From NCBI GenBank assembly GCA_029936315.1, contig JAPYTD010000014.1, forward strand, positions 1-64,000: a stretch of 64,000 nt of DNA, in the 5' to 3' direction. This stretch comes from Planctomycetota bacterium. GTDB taxonomy: Bacteria; Planctomycetota; UBA1135; UBA2386. Under the pieces are notes generated by a model, which had not been told where the DNA came from, made no database searches, and worked only from the letters and a program-made list of their open reading frames with translations. Both the position numbers and the translations under genes were made by a program. Shown here piece by piece: positions 28,237 to 37,667 of this stretch (position 1 is its first letter; each line of letters starts with the position of its first letter).

Positions 28237-28732
28237 GTGGATCTACCTGCTGCGCCACGGCATCGCGGAAGACTCGAGATCGGGGCAACCTGACGAACAA
28301 CGGGCGCTTACGCAAGAAGGTTGGGATCGACTCGAAATAGCGGCCAAGACCTGGCAGAAGCTAGTTCCGACCCCAGAGTTGGTCCTGACCAGCCCGCTCT
28401 TGCGGGCCCGCGAGACGGCGCAGGTGCTGGCGAAGGCCGTGGGGTTTGCGGGCGAACTGCGCCACGAAGACACCTTGGTGCCGCACGTGAGGCCCGAGCA
28501 GACCATCACCGTTCTCGAAGCAGAACTGCTGAGCCAAACCGCCTCGTTGGCCGTCGTTGGCCACGAACCACATCTCGGCTACCTACTCGGCTCGCTGCTC
28601 ACCGGACATCCGCACATCTCGATCCCGTTCCAACGCGGTTCGTTGGTCGGGGTCGAGACCGAGTCGACCAGCAATCTGATCGCGGGCCTGCGCTTCTCGC
28701 TCGGGCAGAAACTCTGCGCCAAGCTCACCTGA
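28235..28732 (+). CDS. sixA: Phosphohistidine phosphatase SixA-like
   Basis: MWIYLLRHGIAED, LTSPLLRARETAQVL, LAVVGHEPHLGYLL. Confidence 0.85.
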   Translation: MWIYLLRHGIAEDSRSGQPDEQRALTQEGWDRLEIAAKTWQKLVPTPELVLTSPLLRARETAQVLAKAVGFAGELRHEDTLVPHVRPEQTITVLEAELLSQTASLAVVGHEPHLGYLLGSLLTGHPHISIPFQRGSLVGVETESTSNLIAGLRFSLGQKLCAKLT

Positions 28733-31694
28733 TCTGCGGCACCAACTTCACTCCGGTGAGCCCCGCAGCCGGCACATGCAGCATGCCGCACTCATATTCG
28801 GTCTGCTCCTTGCCCTGCGTGTGCAAGACAACGCGGTAACGACCCACTTCCAGATCGTCGGATACAAACGAGCCGTCCCGGTCATAGCCGAAGCCTGACT
28901 GGTAGTTGCCCTTCGCACCCGGGCCGTCATTCGGCCCAAGCCTGTGGAAGGCGAGCCAACCCCAGCGCGGCTTCTCCTTCAACACGGATAGGTCCACCGT
29001 GCCCTTGACGACCATTGCGGCGACCAGATAGATGCGCAGCGAATCGGTTGAACCGCCGGCCAATACCTCGATGTTCTCCAACTTGCCGCGCCAACGATCG
29101 TCACCGCTGTTCGACTCAAACTCGAGAGACCACGTGCCTTCGACGACATCCTTGAAGCGGAATGTACCGTCGTCCTTGGTCATCGTGTTTTGCCGCGAAC
29201 TGCCGCGATTCTTGTCGGGGCCCTTGATCTGACCGCGCGCGCGCACGAACACCTTGCCAGTGGGGCTGCCATCTGGCAGATAGCACTGGCCCGCGATCAC
29301 CGACGTCGCAATGTCGATCGTCAGATCACGCTGCTCGCCTTCGGTCAGCTTGACGGAGCTGGACCACATGCTGTTGCCGCGACCAGCAAACATGCCGGCG
29401 TCAGCGCCCATGACCGAGATGCGCAGATCGCCTGCGGACACGATGCCAAGATCGAAGCGGCCTCGTTCATCGACCGTGGCCCCGAAGCGACCACCCTGGC
29501 CGCGAGCAACAATCGAATAGCCAACTGCCATGCGGCTGTTGACCATGACGGTGCCGGTCAGTTGTGCCGTCGGCCCTTCGAGCGGCTTCTTGCCGACTTC
29601 GAGCCGCATCTCCGTGGTCTGACCCGATTTGATCTCCACGCCCTGATTCTGCATGTTGGAGTTGGCGGACATCGACTGCGCAAACCCAAAGACCGACCCC
29701 GGGGAACGCAACGAATCGAGCGAGTTCATCGCCATGCACCAGTAGCTACCGGGCTGCAGCCCAGTCACCGTGAACGTGCCGTCGAGGCCGGCAGTGATCA
29801 TTTGCGGCGTGCTCTCCAGCGGCCCGCGGGCACCACCGTTGCGGCGCCACATCACGGCAACCGTGAACTTGCCGGGCAATGGTGGCTTGCCGTTTTCGCT
29901 CAGCACACCTTGCAATGTGCCCGGCGCCAGCAAGCGCAAGACCAACTCCTCGTCGGGCTTGGTCTCGCCGTGCACAATGCCATACAAGGGATGGTCGGCG
30001 CTAACGCGCAACGAATCGGCTTGCAGCTTGTTGATCCGCAAGCGGCCATCCTTGCCCGTGCGACCGCAATTGACCGGCATCTCCACCACCCGCCGCGAGC
30101 CACGGGCTTCGGCAAAGATCGCCGCGTTGCGAATCGGCACGTCGTCCTGATTGACGACCAGCACGTTGAACAACGTCGGCGGCAAAAGCTTGATCAGGCA
30201 ATGTCCGTCTTTGTCCTCGAGATCAATGACCTCAGAACCGGTCGACAGTCCTTCGACTTCGGCGAGCAGCGTGTAGGTGCCCTTGTTGAGTCCAATGATG
30301 CTCCAGCCACCTTCCTCAAGCTTGGTCATGCGACCCTTGAGTCTGACGGGTTCCGCGAGCCCCATCATGAATAGCTCAGCGGCGCCATCGCCCTTCTTGC
30401 CACGCAACAGACGGAATCGCGCATCCTTGACGGGTGCTCCGTCGGCGTTTTGCAAGGCAACCGTGAAGCCGAACTGCGACGGCAGAGTGACAATGACGTC
30501 AGAGATGATCGACTGTGGCTCGGCCAACACCCACGCGTGGTTCTTCGAACGCCGCGCAGCAACCGTGACCTTGCCTGGCGAGAAACCAAAGCCGTCGATC
30601 TCACCCTTGGCGTTGGTTTTCCCGAGGTAGCTTGCCAGGTCGACCGGCGCGATCGACAGCGTCGAACCCGCAACCACTTCGGCCCCGGCAACAGGCTTGC
30701 CCTTTTCATCGAGTACCTTGGCGTAGAGTTCCTCGCCTTCGCGCAGACGGATGCGACCGACGTCCTTCTCGGTGCCGGCGCGCACCATTACACTCGCTTT
30801 GACATTCGACAAGAACCCGCGCATCGTCGTCGCGAGCATGTTGCTGCCGGGCATCACGCCAACCAGGCGGAACTTGCCGTCAGGTCCGGAATGAGTGGTC
30901 GGAATCGGCAGGTGTTCAAACGCGTTCTTTACCCACGGCGGCATGCGCAACACTTGCACCGGCGCGCGCTTTTCACGAATCAGCACCGCTCCCTCCGGAT
31001 CGAATCGTTCGACGGGGAAGAACGCAGCCAACGCGCCGGGGACATCCGCGGCACGAACCAGGGCTCCCGCCACCGGGTTACCGTCCGAGTCGTAGACTTC
31101 GCCGATAATGACGCCGGCATCGTTGAGCACGACATCCCCGAGGTCGATGATCTGGCCAGGCGATGGAGTCTTGGTGATGACCTGGTGTGTCGGGGCGTCG
31201 GTGTCGAGTCCAGCGAACATCATGAAGACGCCGCGCGGCCAGACGCCAGTCATCTCGAACGTGCCGTCTTCAGCAGTTCTTACTTCGCCGGCGATGAACT
31301 GTGGATCAAACTGCTCGGCTTCGGCAAAGAGGTCGACGGTTGTGTTCAGGATGACGTCCATCGCACCGCGATAGATTCGCACGCCGCAGTCCGCGACCGG
31401 GGCTTTCAGGTGGGTGACGACGCGCCCCTTGAAGCCACACAAGCCGGCGCGGATGTCTGGGTCGTCGTAGAGGGGCCCGCGACTAAAGGCCACGGCCTCG
31501 CGCGCGATCCCGTTGAGGCCGCTCAATTCGACGTGGCCCTCGACGGGCACGATCTCCGGGCCGCCAGTCTCGTTCGCTTCGTGGTTGCTCGACGGGATCG
31601 GTAGCGGTGCAGCGGTATCGCTGCAAGCCCACCAGATACCACCGATTACGGCAGCCACTAGTAGGATGATGGCGGGGATGTGTTGGCGTTGCAT
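28725..31694 (-). CDS. Large multi-module carboxypeptidase-regulatory-like protein
   Basis: Within ORF 28725..31748; N-terminal TM and repeated DSDGNPVAGALVRA / DEKGKPVAGAEVVA modules. Confidence 0.7.
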   Translation of the reverse strand: MQRQHIPAIILLVAAVIGGIWWACSDTAAPLPIPSSNHEANETGGPEIVPVEGHVELSGLNGIAREAVAFSRGPLYDDPDIRAGLCGFKGRVVTHLKAPVADCGVRIYRGAMDVILNTTVDLFAEAEQFDPQFIAGEVRTAEDGTFEMTGVWPRGVFMMFAGLDTDAPTHQVITKTPSPGQIIDLGDVVLNDAGVIIGEVYDSDGNPVAGALVRAADVPGALAAFFPVERFDPEGAVLIREKRAPVQVLRMPPWVKNAFEHLPIPTTHSGPDGKFRLVGVMPGSNMLATTMRGFLSNVKASVMVRAGTEKDVGRIRLREGEELYAKVLDEKGKPVAGAEVVAGSTLSIAPVDLASYLGKTNAKGEIDGFGFSPGKVTVAARRSKNHAWVLAEPQSIISDVIVTLPSQFGFTVALQNADGAPVKDARFRLLRGKKGDGAAELFMMGLAEPVRLKGRMTKLEEGGWSIIGLNKGTYTLLAEVEGLSTGSEVIDLEDKDGHCLIKLLPPTLFNVLVVNQDDVPIRNAAIFAEARGSRRVVEMPVNCGRTGKDGRLRINKLQADSLRVSADHPLYGIVHGETKPDEELVLRLLAPGTLQGVLSENGKPPLPGKFTVAVMWRRNGGARGPLESTPQMITAGLDGTFTVTGLQPGSYWCMAMNSLDSLRSPGSVFGFAQSMSANSNMQNQGVEIKSGQTTEMRLEVGKKPLEGPTAQLTGTVMVNSRMAVGYSIVARGQGGRFGATVDERGRFDLGIVSAGDLRISVMGADAGMFAGRGNSMWSSSVKLTEGEQRDLTIDIATSVIAGQCYLPDGSPTGKVFVRARGQIKGPDKNRGSSRQNTMTKDDGTFRFKDVVEGTWSLEFESNSGDDRWRGKLENIEVLAGGSTDSLRIYLVAAMVVKGTVDLSVLKEKPRWGWLAFHRLGPNDGPGAKGNYQSGFGYDRDGSFVSDDLEVGRYRVVLHTQGKEQTEYECGMLHVPAAGLTGVKLVPQIR

Positions 31695-31786
31695 GGGGTC
31701 TCCGGTGGACCGACGTATGTGGCCGACGAAGCGGTGATTATGCCGCAATTCGCTGCCTAACTGGGGGATGCGAAGCTGCTATCGGA

Positions 31787-32335
31787 CTATTCGGCCGTAT
31801 GCGCGCGCCACAATGCGATTGTCGCCAAGACAATCGCGTGATCGACGCCACCGTCGCGCAGCAGCTGGTCGAGCTCTGCCTCCGGCACCTTCACCACCTC
31901 AAGGTCTTCGCCGAGGTCCTGTTGCAGGTCGCCAACGGGGCGGCAGCCGGTCGCCAGGTAGGTGTGGCACCGGTTGCTCATGATGGCCGGGTTGGGATTG
32001 CAGGAGCCGAGCGCCACCCAGTCCTTGCCCTCGTGGCCGGTCTCTTCGCGCAGCTCGCGCCTCGCGGCTTGGAGTGGGTCGTGTTCGCCGGGATCAATCA
32101 GACCGCCGGGCAGTTCGAGCGAGATGCGTTCGCTGCCTTGTCGCCACTGCCGCACGAACACGATCTCGCCGTCGGTAGTGATCGGCAGGATGTTGACCCA
32201 GTTGGCGGTATCGATCAGAAAGAACGGAATCTCGACGCCGGTGCGAGGCGAACGTTGCCTGGAACGGCGCACGTGGAAGACGAGGTGGCGCGCGAGGGTC
32301 TCGTCGCCGAGTTTTTCCCATGGTTGTAGGGTCAT
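31787..32335 (-). CDS. NUDIX hydrolase, ADP-ribose pyrophosphatase-like
   Basis: Nudix box GGLIDPGEHDPLQAARRELREETGHEG. Confidence 0.85.
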   Translation of the reverse strand: MTLQPWEKLGDETLARHLVFHVRRSRQRSPRTGVEIPFFLIDTANWVNILPITTDGEIVFVRQWRQGSERISLELPGGLIDPGEHDPLQAARRELREETGHEGKDWVALGSCNPNPAIMSNRCHTYLATGCRPVGDLQQDLGEDLEVVKVPEAELDQLLRDGGVDHAIVLATIALWRAHTAE

Positions 32336-34053
32336 TGACGTAGCTCCAAGCCGTTCTTGCTTTGCCCGGCGATGGCCGTGGCATTCACGGTCTTCGATGC
32401 GTCGCGCTGAAGCGAGACGACGCCGCTGCCAAACTGGTTGGTCTCAAGCACGAAGGCACCACTCGAATCGCTTGTCGCAACACCCGGCAAGTACAGCGTC
32501 GCGCCCGCCAAGATGCGGCGCCCGGGAATGCCGATGTGGTTGGTGCGCACCTGGGGCGTCCAACGAACCGATGCGTTGGCGATTGGGAAACCGTTCTTGC
32601 CAAAGACGACGCCCTCGAGGGTTGCAGTGACACCTTTGTTGAGACGTGCCGCGGTCGTCGCCGGCCAGACATCGTAGTTGGCAAAGGCAGCGCCTGGGTC
32701 GACCAGCTCGGCGTAGGTCGTGTAGCCGGGAGCCTGTACGAGCAGTTTGGCGGCAACGTCGCCAGCAGCCCGCAGCTCAAACGTGCCATCCGCGGCCGTC
32801 TTTGCGGTGATGGCGGCCCCGTTCGGGACTTGCCAGATGATGGTGGCCAACGCGATCGGTTGGTGGTCCGGCCGCGATCGCACGCGACCTCGCAGCGGTG
32901 TGCGTTGCAAGGCGCGCAGTTTGATCTGCACGTCTTGGGCTGGCGCTAGAACCGGCCCGAACGCGATCGGTGCATGCAGGCCGTGGCGCGCGAGCAACGT
33001 AATCGCACCGTTGAGTAGTGGACCAATCGTGAACGTTCCGTCTTGGCCGGTCGTCGAACGCAAACCCAACGGCTCGCTGCCCTGCACGGAGACTTGCGCA
33101 TCGGCCAGTGCTTTGCCAGCCAGGTCGGTCACGCGACCGCCGATCCAAGCGCCGCCAATCATCATGATGCGCTGCGCTGGCGGCTCCGAACCGGGGATTA
33201 CCGAGATCTCATTGCGGGCTACAAGTCCGCTGGTGGTCGCAGCTTCCATGACGTAGTCACCTGGGGCGACGAATCGGATCACCGCGACCTTGCCGGTCAG
33301 ATGATGCACACGATCCGTGCTGTACTTGCCAAGTTGCACCGCGACATCGCGACTGACCGCGCGCGTCGCCAACATGGTGTGTTCGGTCCACGCGCGCCGC
33401 AGCACAGCGTCACCAGCCGGGACGGGCAGTCGCGTCGCTTGTGCTTTGTTGGCGGGGCGCAGACGAACCAGCACGTCCGTCACAGCCTTGCCGTCAGGAT
33501 CGACGAACGCAAAACCGCGCCGCAACGACCAACGATCTGGGACCAACTGCACAACTTGGGGCTCTTGTTCGGTCGAACCCAATTGCACCGGCGCGAGCCG
33601 CAACAGGTAGTTCTCATAGACCACCGCCAACTGCGCCGGCTCCGCCAGTGCGACGCTAGCGAGGCCACGTTCATCGGTGAAGGCCAGGTCAGCACCGTTG
33701 TGCATGCTGCGCACGATGGCGGACGCGATTGGCTGTTGGGTCCGGTAGTCGAGCACCTGTAGGCACGCAGTGACCTCGTCCGCAAGGCCCTCGGCCTCGA
33801 TGTCTGGCGACTCCGTTCGGGTCGCGATCACACCAGAGGGCAACTGCATGCGGCGCGGGCCGTTGTCTTGCGCCGTCGTGTTGCCAGATTCGGGGTCGCC
33901 ACCCTCGGGGTCGTATTGGCCGCCGGGGTTCTCTCCACGCGGGTTCCCTGTCCCTGGGGGCAGCGGCACTCCGCCGCCGCCGCCCCAAGTCAAGAATACG
34001 GCGACGCCGATCCCGAGAAGCAGCAGCACAATCACTGGCAAGAAACGCATCAC
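32332..34053 (-). CDS. Membrane-anchored carboxypeptidase-regulatory-like protein
   Basis: N-terminal TM; VTDLAGKALADAQVSVQG and VVFGKNGFPIANASVRW motifs. Confidence 0.65.
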   Translation of the reverse strand: MMRFLPVIVLLLLGIGVAVFLTWGGGGGVPLPPGTGNPRGENPGGQYDPEGGDPESGNTTAQDNGPRRMQLPSGVIATRTESPDIEAEGLADEVTACLQVLDYRTQQPIASAIVRSMHNGADLAFTDERGLASVALAEPAQLAVVYENYLLRLAPVQLGSTEQEPQVVQLVPDRWSLRRGFAFVDPDGKAVTDVLVRLRPANKAQATRLPVPAGDAVLRRAWTEHTMLATRAVSRDVAVQLGKYSTDRVHHLTGKVAVIRFVAPGDYVMEAATTSGLVARNEISVIPGSEPPAQRIMMIGGAWIGGRVTDLAGKALADAQVSVQGSEPLGLRSTTGQDGTFTIGPLLNGAITLLARHGLHAPIAFGPVLAPAQDVQIKLRALQRTPLRGRVRSRPDHQPIALATIIWQVPNGAAITAKTAADGTFELRAAGDVAAKLLVQAPGYTTYAELVDPGAAFANYDVWPATTAARLNKGVTATLEGVVFGKNGFPIANASVRWTPQVRTNHIGIPGRRILAGATLYLPGVATSDSSGAFVLETNQFGSGVVSLQRDASKTVNATAIAGQSKNGLELRQ

Positions 34054-34091
34054 AGGCGTGAAAGCATAACGCGGTCTATGCTGCCTGCTGC

Positions 34092-35693
34092 ATGCCCTCG
34101 CCTACCGAGCCCCCACCAACATCCTGGACACACCGACTGTGGTGGCTGTTGTTGCTACTCGCAGCCATTGCAACGCTCGGCTTCTTCTATGCCGTCAGCC
34201 AGCGGTTGCTCTATCCGCACGAGCTCGAATGGATGGAGGGCGCGCTCGCCGATCACGCCTCGCGGGTCGCCGACGGACTGCCGCTCTACTGCGAACCGCA
34301 GGCGGAGCACGTGCCGTTTCTCTATGCACCGCTGCTGTTCTGGCTCGGCGGTCTCGGCATGAAGTTTGGTCTCGACGGCATCGTGGCGCTGCGATTGATC
34401 GCAGTCGCGTTCTCGGTCGGCAGCGCGATGCTGATCGGACACTGGGTGCGCAAGGAAACCGGCAAAATGCTGCCGGGCCTGGTGGCGACTGGTTTGTTCT
34501 TCGCTGGCTATGGCTGGCTCGCGTGGTGGTACGACTTGGCGCGCAACGACTCGTTGTTCGTATTCTTGTGCCTGGCGACGACCTACCAACTGCGCCATGG
34601 CGGCCGCAAGAACTGGCTGTGGGCCGGCCTGCTCGCCGCGCTGGCTCTGCTCGCCAAGCAATCGACACTGATGTGGCTGCCAGCCGTCGGTGTCGGTGCG
34701 CTGTTTTGGAACTGGCGGGTCGCGGTTCGCTTCGGCCTGGTTTCGGTTGTGGCCATGGGTGCCTCGATTGGCTTGCTGCATCTGTTCACCGATGGCTGGT
34801 CGACGTTGTATCTGTTCGAGATGCCGCAGCACCACGGTTGGGTTGGGGACCGCAAGCTCGGTTTCTGGACGCAGGACATCGTGCCAATGCTGCCGTTGGT
34901 TGTGCTTGGGCTCCTCGGCTTCATGACCGGTGTACGCAGCAAGACGATCTCATGGCCGTACCTGGCCGCGTTTGGCAGTGGTGGCATCGCGTGCTCGTGG
35001 GTGTCACGCATGCATGTTGGCGGGTTTGACAACGTAATGATGTATGGCTTCGCCAGCGCGTGTGTGTTGGGCCCCATCGCTGCCGCAAACGCATCGAAGT
35101 TCTGGCGGATCGCGGGACCGGTCGTGTTGGTGGTGCAGTTCGCCTGGCTCGGCTATGAAGCGTGGCAACGCAGTCCGAGTGTGACGCTGTTCCCGAGTGA
35201 CGCGCATCGCAAGGCGTACGACGAGTTGCGCCAAGTGGTCGCCGCACAGGACGGTCCGGTCTGGATTCCGGGCCACGGCCATATCGCGTATCGCGAAGGC
35301 AAAGGCACTGGCGCGCACGGGCAGGCGATCTTCGACATCATGCAGATGCTGCCCAGACTGCCGAGTGGCGACTTTGACCTCAGCGCCCTCGCAGACCCCA
35401 CCAAGCTCGCTCACCTGCCAGAACGCGGACGCGTTGCGCTCGCGGCCATCATGACCAATACCGTCAAAGCACTCGCCGAGAAGCGCTTTGCGGCGCTGGT
35501 CATCGATGAGATCGGCACCGGCATGTTTCCAATACTGTTCCACGCGGGCATCGCTGGCGACGACGGCAAGGCTGAAACGCCCGACGATCCTTATGTTCGT
35601 CTACCGGGTTACGCGGTCAGCAATCCGGAGGCGGTCAAACCGTTGCTCGGCTATGTTGTGCATACGCCGTACATCTACGCACGGCGCAAGTAG
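34092..35693 (+). CDS. Multi-pass membrane protein, ArnT/GT39-like glycosyltransferase
   Basis: LYPHELEWMEGALADHASRVADGLPLYCEPQ N-terminal segment and multiple TM helices. Confidence 0.6.
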   Translation: MPSPTEPPPTSWTHRLWWLLLLLAAIATLGFFYAVSQRLLYPHELEWMEGALADHASRVADGLPLYCEPQAEHVPFLYAPLLFWLGGLGMKFGLDGIVALRLIAVAFSVGSAMLIGHWVRKETGKMLPGLVATGLFFAGYGWLAWWYDLARNDSLFVFLCLATTYQLRHGGRKNWLWAGLLAALALLAKQSTLMWLPAVGVGALFWNWRVAVRFGLVSVVAMGASIGLLHLFTDGWSTLYLFEMPQHHGWVGDRKLGFWTQDIVPMLPLVVLGLLGFMTGVRSKTISWPYLAAFGSGGIACSWVSRMHVGGFDNVMMYGFASACVLGPIAAANASKFWRIAGPVVLVVQFAWLGYEAWQRSPSVTLFPSDAHRKAYDELRQVVAAQDGPVWIPGHGHIAYREGKGTGAHGQAIFDIMQMLPRLPSGDFDLSALADPTKLAHLPERGRVALAAIMTNTVKALAEKRFAALVIDEIGTGMFPILFHAGIAGDDGKAETPDDPYVRLPGYAVSNPEAVKPLLGYVVHTPYIYARRK

Positions 35694-35733
35694 GCGACTT
35701 CGATCAACGGCATCCGGCGGCTACACTTCGGCG

Positions 35734-36648
35734 ATGCTCGCATGCACGCAACGCGCCTTCGGCATACTTCTGCTTGGCCTGCTGGCCAGCGCATGCACAG
35801 CACCGCCTGCTGGCAAGCGATTGCCAACCTCCAGGCAAGCGCCGTATGCATTCGACAAGGATCGCACCATCGAGATCCTGCCATCGTCGACGGCCGCGAT
35901 CCTCGAAGTCACCTACCACCAACGCAACGTCGAGTACCTGCTCGAAGGCACCGAACACGCGCTGCTGCTCGACTCCGGTCCGGGCAAGCACAAGATGGCG
36001 CCAGTCGTAGCGTCGCTGACGAACTTGCCCGTGACGGTCGTGCCATCACACCTTCACTACGATCACGTTGGCGGCCTCGCGGAGTTTTCTGACGTCGCAC
36101 TTCCCGATGCCGAAGACCTGCGCGAACGCACCGTCGATGGCGTGTTTGTGCCGCGTGCCAACGAGAACCTCGGCCATCTGGAGAACGAGCCACGGAACTC
36201 CATTCGCGTGACGCGCTGGCTGCAGCACGGCGAGCAGATCGAGCTCGGCGGCCGCATCATCGAAATCCTCGTAACTCCTGGTCACACGAAGACATCGGTG
36301 ATGTTCTTCGACCCGAAGATGCCGGCATTGTTCACCGGAGACTTCATGTATCCCGGCGGTCTGTTCGTCGAGTCGCTCGAGGACTACCGCAACTCACTGA
36401 CGATGCTGCTCAAGCATGTGCCAAAGAACGTGACGATCTACCCGGCACACAACACCCGCGCCCGCACGGTGCCAACTCTCAGCTACGAGGATCTCGCGGA
36501 CCTTCACAAGGCCGTCAGCGCCGCGCTCGACGGCACCCTGATAGGCAAGCCAGCGAGGGCGTTCGGAATCTCATCGATGGGCTACCCCGTGAACCAACGC
36601 ATGCACATGTTCGTAATGGGGCCGAATCTCTCCGGCTTGAAGATGTAA
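35734..36648 (+). CDS. MBL-fold metallo-hydrolase lipoprotein
   Basis: MLACTQRAFGILLLGLLASAC lipobox; PSHLHYDHVGG, TPGHTKTSVMFFD, LFTGDFMYPGG. Confidence 0.8.
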   Translation: MLACTQRAFGILLLGLLASACTAPPAGKRLPTSRQAPYAFDKDRTIEILPSSTAAILEVTYHQRNVEYLLEGTEHALLLDSGPGKHKMAPVVASLTNLPVTVVPSHLHYDHVGGLAEFSDVALPDAEDLRERTVDGVFVPRANENLGHLENEPRNSIRVTRWLQHGEQIELGGRIIEILVTPGHTKTSVMFFDPKMPALFTGDFMYPGGLFVESLEDYRNSLTMLLKHVPKNVTIYPAHNTRARTVPTLSYEDLADLHKAVSAALDGTLIGKPARAFGISSMGYPVNQRMHMFVMGPNLSGLKM

Positions 36649-36795
36649 GGGAGCCGCGCTAGCTAGTAGTCGCAAGGAGTGTCAGCTTGCTCGTTGCGTG
36701 CTCGCGATGGGCGCGTGCCGCCAGGAGAACGTCGCGTTCTTCACGGTGCGGTTGGCGCTCTTTGTGGAGTGACCTTTGATCAACCACCGGCGAGA

Positions 36796-37215
36796 TCAAC
36801 GCCCATCACTCAGGGCTTGCACCAGGCTCGAAGTCATGTCGCCGACGGTCATGCCACGTGCATCGACGATGTCGCCATGCCGAACGACAAGATCGAAGCC
36901 CGCATCACGCGCCGTAGCAGCACATGCTGTGACCACGCGCCTGTGCATCGCGGCCTGCAACAAGCGATAGCGAGCAGAGCCAGGCGGCACCCCATCGCTC
37001 ACAATCGAGCGGCCCTCTGGTGTTGCCGCCTGCACCTTGACCAAATCCACCGTCGCCGGCTGCGAGCAATAGGCTGCGCTGCCAAACAGGATCTGCGCAT
37101 CCTTCTTCAATTGGAGGCGAAGGGACTTGCCCTCAGTCCGCACTTCAGAAGGCCCAGCACATGCGGCAAGCATGGTCAGTAGAGACACGCTGACCCAAAG
37201 AGCTACCACTCGCAT
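36796..37215 (-). CDS. Hypothetical lipoprotein
   Basis: MRVVALWVSVSLLTMLAACAG within ORF 36796..37416. Confidence 0.6.
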   Translation of the reverse strand: MRVVALWVSVSLLTMLAACAGPSEVRTEGKSLRLQLKKDAQILFGSAAYCSQPATVDLVKVQAATPEGRSIVSDGVPPGSARYRLLQAAMHRRVVTACAATARDAGFDLVVRHGDIVDARGMTVGDMTSSLVQALSDGR

Positions 37216-37226
37216 CGACTTACCCC

Positions 37227-37667
37227 CTACCCGAGTCCACGGAGTGCCTGCTGCACCAACTTGCCGTCGGCGAGGCCCTTGTATTTGGACATCCACTCCT
37301 TCATGAAGCGGCCGATGTCCTTGCCACCCTGGAAGTCGATCGCAGCGGCGATCTCCTTGACCTTGGCTTCGACCTCTTCGGCCGTCATCTGCTGCGGCAG
37401 GTAGGCCTTGACCCACTCGATCTCGACCTGCTCCGTCTGCACGATCTCGTCGCGACCGGCGGCTTTCGCCTGGTCGATGGTGTCGGAGCGCATCTTGACG
37501 GACCTGTGCAGGATTGCGGCCTCAGCATCGTCGGACAGCTCGCCTTCGGCCTCGGCCTTCTTCTTGATGTCGCTGATCAGCATGCGCACGACGGTGAGCT
37601 TGTCCTTCTCACCGGCGCGCATCGCAGCCTTCATGTCGGCCGTCAATTTTTCGAGGTAGGCCGCCAC
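37227..37667 (-). CDS. GatB/YqeY domain protein
   Basis: MKAAMRAGEKDKLTVVRMLISDIKKK...EVEWVKAYLPQQMTAEEVEAKVKE...DIGRFMKEWMSKYKGLADGKLVQQ. Confidence 0.85.
   Translation of the reverse strand: MAAYLEKLTADMKAAMRAGEKDKLTVVRMLISDIKKKAEAEGELSDDAEAAILHRSVKMRSDTIDQAKAAGRDEIVQTEQVEIEWVKAYLPQQMTAEEVEAKVKEIAAAIDFQGGKDIGRFMKEWMSKYKGLADGKLVQQALRGLG

Noticed and set aside
28234-28237. Divergent start codons of 26998..28236 and sixA overlapping in one CATG
   Set aside because: The minus-strand start is uncertain (downstream starts possible), so the overlap is not reliable.
28724-31748. Long plus-strand ORFs 29190..30374 and 30450..31604
   Set aside because: Antisense to a clear modular minus-strand CDS; composition (Arg/His-rich, no motifs) fits high-GC antisense frames.
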